A stretch of 9,729 bases of DNA, taken from an uncultured Clostridia bacterium. Its GTDB lineage: Bacteria; Bacillota; Clostridia; Acetivibrionales; CALMWN01. The notes beneath the pieces are model-generated. The model did no database searches and had not been told where the DNA came from. It saw only the letters and a program-made list of their open reading frames with translations. The number at the start of each line of letters is the position of its first letter. Position 1 is the first letter of the stretch. This document shows positions 6,941 through 9,729 of this stretch, one piece after another. The position numbers were made by a program, and so were the translations under genes. Where the stretch lies: the NCBI GenBank assembly GCA_937873555.1, contig CALMWN010000230.1, positions 1 through 9,729 on the forward strand. The letters run 5' to 3'.

Positions 6941-8809
6941 ATGAGTTTTTTACCGGTTACAAAACAGGATCTGGAGGACAGGAACTGGGAGCAGCTTGAT
7001 TTCCTGTATATCAGCGGAGATGCATATGTGGATCATCCAAGCTTTGGTCATGCGATAATAACAAGGCTGCTGGAAAGTGAAGGATACAGGGTCGGCATAA
7101 TAGCCCAGCCGGACTGGCATAATGTTAATGACTTTATGACGTTAGGACGTCCTAAATATGCCGTATTGATTTCTTCTGGAGTAATTGATTCAATGGTGAA
7201 TCATTTTACAGCCGGCAAGAAACCTAGAAGCGGCGATTTATACTCTCCGGGGGGCAAACCCGGATTTCGCCCGGACAGAGCGGTTATTGTATACGCCAAC
7301 CGTGTAAGGGAAGCCTTCAAGGACATTCCTGTCATCATAGGAGGGCTTGAGGCAAGTCTTAGGAGATTTGCCCATTATGACTACTGGGAGGACAGGGTCA
7401 GAAGGTCTGTCTTACAGGATTCAAAAGCTGATCTGCTTATATACGGCATGGGCGAAAAACCGGTACTTGAAATAGCCAAATTGTTAAAAAATGGAGTTAC
7501 TGTCGGAGAAATAAGAAATGTCAGAGGCACAGCCTATTTATCAAGCCTGGACAGACTTCCCCATGATTGCATCATTCTTCCATCCTATGAAGAAGTGGGC
7601 GGAGACAAGCTCAAATATGCACAGGCTTTCAAAATACAGTATGATGAACAGGATGCCGTAAACGGGCGTACTCTTGTCCAGAAGCATGGAGTCAGGTTCC
7701 TTGTCCAGAATCCGCCGGCATTTCCCATGGATATGAAAGAACTGGACAGGATTTATTCACTGCCCTATGAACGGACATACCATCCTATGTATGAGAAGGA
7801 CGGCGGAATACCTGCCATAAATGAGGTCGAATTCAGCATAACAAGTCACAGAGGCTGCTATGGGGGATGCTCTTTCTGCGCTATCAACTTTCACCAGGGA
7901 AGGGTGATACAAAACAGAAGCCAGGCATCGATCATTCATGAGGCCCAAAAGTTGACCTGGCTGCCGGGTTTCAAGGGGTACATACATGATATCGGCGGGC
8001 CTACGGCAAACTTCCGCCATGCTGCATGTGAAAAGCAGCGCAAAAGCGGGGTGTGCAAGGAAAAGCAATGCCTCTACCCGGAACCCTGCAGGAATCTTAT
8101 AGTGGATCACAGCGAATACCTGGAACTTTTACGGAAACTAAGAAACATTCCTGAGGTCAAGAAGGTTTTTATCCGCTCAGGAATCAGGTATGATTATCTA
8201 ATGCTGGATAAAAATGATGATTTCTTCTACGAATTGTGCGAACACCACGTAAGCGGTCAGCTTAAGGTTGCTCCGGAGCATGTCGTGGAAAGGGTGCTGG
8301 ATAAGATGGGTAAGCCGGGGAGAAAGGTCTATGACAGATTTGTGAAAAAGTTCTATGAAATAAACAGAAAAATCGGTAAGGAGCAGTATCTTGTGCCTTA
8401 CCTGATTTCCAGCCATCCGGGAAGTGACCTGAAAGCGGCTGTAGAGCTTGCTGAATACTTAAGGGACTTGGGATATATGCCTGAACAGGTTCAGGACTTT
8501 TATCCGACTCCGGGAACGCTGTCGACCTGTATGTTCCATACCGGAATTGACCCCAGAAACATGAAAAAGGTTTACGTCCCAAGGTCTCCAAAGGAAAAGG
8601 CGATGCAGAGGGCCTTACTCCAGTACAGAAAGAAGGAAAACTACAAACTTGTACATGAAGCATTGATTGAAGCAGACAGGAAAGACTTGATAGGCTTCGG
8701 AAGCAAATGCCTTATAAAACCTTTGAGGACTGCAGTAATGCGCGATTCCGGCAGAAATTCCAAGTCTGGCAAAACGGTAAATACAAGGGAAAAATATAAG
8801 GGAGGATGA
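6941..8809 (+). CDS. YgiQ family radical SAM protein
   Basis: This 622-residue enzyme is predicted to bind a [4Fe-4S] cluster and S-adenosylmethionine and to start radical chemistry; the substrate of the YgiQ family is not known to me. The N-terminal domain (about 1-290) has the family stretches FLPVTKQD (3-10), GDAYVDHPSFG (26-36) and GGLEASLRRF (134-143). The radical SAM core follows with CYGGCSFC (C306, C310, C313), a CxxxCxxC cluster motif, and GGPTANF (352-358). A second cysteine group, C363, C372, C377 and C383, could hold another metal or cluster. The C-terminal part, from about YVPRSPKEKAMQ onward, matches the extra domain (DUF3362-like) of this family. The ATG at 6941 has a good ribosome site. 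Length is in the range of Gram-positive members and shorter than the E. coli protein. The gene probably shares a transcript with the ATPase-like gene 45 bp downstream. Confidence 0.93.
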   Translation: MSFLPVTKQDLEDRNWEQLDFLYISGDAYVDHPSFGHAIITRLLESEGYRVGIIAQPDWHNVNDFMTLGRPKYAVLISSGVIDSMVNHFTAGKKPRSGDLYSPGGKPGFRPDRAVIVYANRVREAFKDIPVIIGGLEASLRRFAHYDYWEDRVRRSVLQDSKADLLIYGMGEKPVLEIAKLLKNGVTVGEIRNVRGTAYLSSLDRLPHDCIILPSYEEVGGDKLKYAQAFKIQYDEQDAVNGRTLVQKHGVRFLVQNPPAFPMDMKELDRIYSLPYERTYHPMYEKDGGIPAINEVEFSITSHRGCYGGCSFCAINFHQGRVIQNRSQASIIHEAQKLTWLPGFKGYIHDIGGPTANFRHAACEKQRKSGVCKEKQCLYPEPCRNLIVDHSEYLELLRKLRNIPEVKKVFIRSGIRYDYLMLDKNDDFFYELCEHHVSGQLKVAPEHVVERVLDKMGKPGRKVYDRFVKKFYEINRKIGKEQYLVPYLISSHPGSDLKAAVELAEYLRDLGYMPEQVQDFYPTPGTLSTCMFHTGIDPRNMKKVYVPRSPKEKAMQRALLQYRKKENYKLVHEALIEADRKDLIGFGSKCLIKPLRTAVMRDSGRNSKSGKTVNTREKYKGG

Positions 8810-8854
8810 ATAAGTTTTCAAGTGCAAAAATTGTATGTAAAGGAAGTTGGTCGG

Positions 8855-9511
8855 ATGGAATACATGAAAGAATTCCGGGAACTGAAGAAGAGGCAGGAAG
8901 CCCTGAAGGAATATTATTTCAATGAAAAGGGCAAGGAATCCCAGCTTAAGGAACAAAAGACAAACCTGCAATCAAATCTTCAAAATATTTTGAACAACAT
9001 TGATATTCTTGAAAATGTAAGGATATTGCTGCATAAGGTATCGGAATTTGCTAGGGAACAATCAAGGAAACAGATAGAAACACTGGTTACCAATTGTCTT
9101 CAATACATTTTTGATTCCAACATAGAGTTTAAAATAGAAATAAGTGAAGTGAGGGGAAGGCCTGAAGCAGAGTTCTATGTTGTAAGCAACATAAACGGAG
9201 ACAGCATCAGGACAAAACCGCAGGAGGCCAGAGGCGGCGGGGTTGTTGATATTATTTCCCTTGCAATAAGGATAGCGATGCTTCAAAGCAGCAATCTTGA
9301 AATAAGCGGCCCGATTATTCTGGATGAGCCTGCAAAACATGTAAGTGACGAATATATTGTGCAGGTTGCAGAATTTTTAAAACAGATAAGTAAAATGTTT
9401 GACCGGCAGGTAATAATGGTTACACATAACAAACACTTGAGTGAAATCGCCGACAGGTGGTATAAAATCGACATTATTGATGGAATAAGCCGCGCTGTAA
9501 TTGATTCTTGA
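8855..9511 (+). CDS. Rad50/SbcC-like ATPase C-terminal half, lacking a Walker A lobe
   Basis: With the ATG at 8855 the product has 218 residues. Residues 1-75 are charged and heptad-like, a probable coiled coil. The rest resembles the C-terminal lobe of SMC/Rad50/SbcC ATPases: a signature-like segment EARGGGVVDIISLAIRI (124-140), Walker B GPIILDEPAKHVS (152-164, D157 and E158), and an H-loop VIMVTHNKHL (186-195, H191). No P-loop (GxxxxGK[ST]) occurs anywhere in the protein, so it cannot form a complete ATP site alone, and the usual signature serine is not obvious. It may need a separate N-terminal half, act as a regulator, or be a domesticated remnant. Reading frame and codon use look normal, which argues against decay. 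AGGAAG (8841-8846) lies 8 nt before this ATG; a GTG at 8822 would add 11 residues but its GGAGG is about 16 nt away. The gene probably shares a transcript with the radical SAM gene. I do not recognise a named gene. Confidence 0.85.
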   Translation: MEYMKEFRELKKRQEALKEYYFNEKGKESQLKEQKTNLQSNLQNILNNIDILENVRILLHKVSEFAREQSRKQIETLVTNCLQYIFDSNIEFKIEISEVRGRPEAEFYVVSNINGDSIRTKPQEARGGGVVDIISLAIRIAMLQSSNLEISGPIILDEPAKHVSDEYIVQVAEFLKQISKMFDRQVIMVTHNKHLSEIADRWYKIDIIDGISRAVIDS

Positions 9512-9536
9512 CATAAAATTTAAAAAAGATTAAAAT
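9508..9536 (+). promoter_or_regulatory. Near-consensus sigma-A promoter, pointing right
   Basis: TTGACA (9508-9513, perfect -35, overlapping the ATPase-like stop codon) is followed after exactly 17 nt by TAAAAT (9531-9536, five of six -10 bases). Predicted initiation is near 9543. No clear gene follows on this strand within the window, so the match may be chance in AT-rich DNA or may drive a small or antisense RNA. Confidence 0.45.
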
Positions 9537-9542
9537 TAATCT
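9527..9542. repeat. Short inverted repeat over the promoter -10 region
   Basis: AGATTAA (9527-9533) and TTAATCT (9536-9542) are perfect 7-bp arms around AA. They cover the TAAAAT element and end next to the predicted start site. This could be an operator or a weak hairpin; there is no adjacent T-run, so it is a poor terminator in the plus direction. Confidence 0.4.
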
Positions 9543-9596
9543 ATGTTTACAAATGATAAACTTGCATGGTTTTGGTCTTATGTCCAAAAATCTATA

Positions 9597-9628
9597 AAAC
9601 ATTGTTATGCTTGATACAGTTAATGTTT
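9597..9628 (-). terminator. Weak hairpin downstream of the minus-strand partial gene
   Basis: The arms AAACATT (9597-9603) and AATGTTT (9622-9628) form a 7-bp A/T-rich stem with an 18-nt loop. Read on the minus strand, it begins within the stop codon of the candidate partial gene and is followed by TTATAGATTTTT. Position and tail fit a terminator for that gene, but the stem is weak. Confidence 0.3.
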
Positions 9629-9729
9629 ATGCAGGTTGAGCAGATACCTTACTTTCATCTGGTTTGATATCTGCGATGATGTAGAAACGCGTATTGATTT
9701 TTTTATTACTATATACTGCGTATCTATAC
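9627..9729 (-). CDS. Possible C-terminal end of an unrecognised gene (runs off the window)
   Basis: Reading leftward from the right edge, 33 sense codons precede a TAA at 9629-9627. The peptide includes NKKINTRFYIIADIKPDE and ends in SKVSAQPA. Its composition is protein-like (alternating hydrophobics, then a charged, proline-bearing tail), and a weak hairpin follows its stop. Only the last third or less of a protein is likely to be present, the start is outside the window, and I do not recognise the family. A chance open frame of this length is quite possible, so the call rests on peptide character and position convergent with the plus-strand genes. Confidence 0.35.
   Translation of the reverse strand, partial: YRYAVYSNKKINTRFYIIADIKPDESKVSAQPA

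Noticed and set aside
7793..7801. GAGAAGGA, one base from the B. subtilis SpoIIIE recognition octamer.
   Set aside because: Single imperfect match within a coding region; I found no exact copy or skewed set by eye.
7757..8663. Long minus-strand open frames (117 and 133 codons) inside the YgiQ gene.
   Set aside because: They lie fully opposite a strongly supported gene, show no recognisable motifs and have odd composition; they are antisense shadows.
8806..8925. 39-codon ORF starting at an ATG that overlaps the YgiQ stop (ATGA) in another frame from the half-ATPase gene; could have meant a frameshifted N-terminus.
   Set aside because: GGAGG directly abuts the ATG with no spacing, the peptide (about MNKFSSAKIVCKG...) has no Walker A motif, and the half-ATPase frame has its own good start at 8855.
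9570..9589. Small hairpin TTTTGG/CCAAAA.
   Set aside because: Only 6 bp with an 8-nt loop in AT-rich DNA; no T-run in either direction that makes a convincing terminator.
9640..9674. Hairpin GCAGATA/TATCTGC with a competing pairing CAGAT/ATCTG, followed 20 nt later by seven Ts; considered as a riboswitch or attenuator.
   Set aside because: It falls inside the probable minus-strand coding end, matches no riboswitch core I know, and the T-run is not adjacent to the stem.

Overview
The window is AT-rich (roughly 40% G+C by eye) and reads as a chromosomal segment of a low-GC, Gram-positive, spore-forming Clostridia-type bacterium. The main evidence is the block tepA - ylzJ - ftsK/spoIIIE, which also occurs in Bacillus subtilis. 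Supporting evidence is the copper-amine-oxidase-type N-terminal domain on an exported deacetylase, frequent TTG/GTG starts, AGA/AGG arginine codons and GGAGG-type ribosome sites. A relative of the cellulolytic clostridia (Acetivibrio/Ruminiclostridium type) is my guess from protein style, not a demonstrated identity.

Layout, left to right. (1) 65-1354: a secreted CE4 polysaccharide deacetylase with a two-repeat copper-amine-oxidase-like N-terminal domain, closed by a strong hairpin terminator whose 5' arm lies in its last codons. (2) 1439-2418: tepA (ClpP-fold serine protease) and ylzJ, overlapping by 4 bp and followed by a hairpin terminator. (3) 2595-6823: an FtsK/SpoIIIE DNA translocase, then 17 bp later a membrane-anchored protein with about twelve TPR repeats, closed by another hairpin. 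(4) 6941-9511: a YgiQ-type radical SAM protein followed by a small Rad50/SbcC-like protein that has a coiled coil, signature region, Walker B and H-loop but no Walker A lobe. (5) 9512-9729: no complete gene on either strand. It holds a near-consensus sigma-A promoter pointing right and, on the minus strand, the probable C-terminal end of a gene running off the window. All complete genes are on the plus strand.

Functional picture. Units 1 to 3 are envelope and cell-cycle functions: wall-polymer deacetylation, membrane-associated proteolysis, chromosome translocation through the septum, and a TPR scaffold at the membrane. Unit 4 pairs a radical SAM/Fe-S protein of poorly known function with a half-ATPase. 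That pair is the part of the window whose biology is least explained, and it is my best candidate for something not yet described. No tRNA, rRNA, CRISPR array, insertion sequence or prophage signature was seen.
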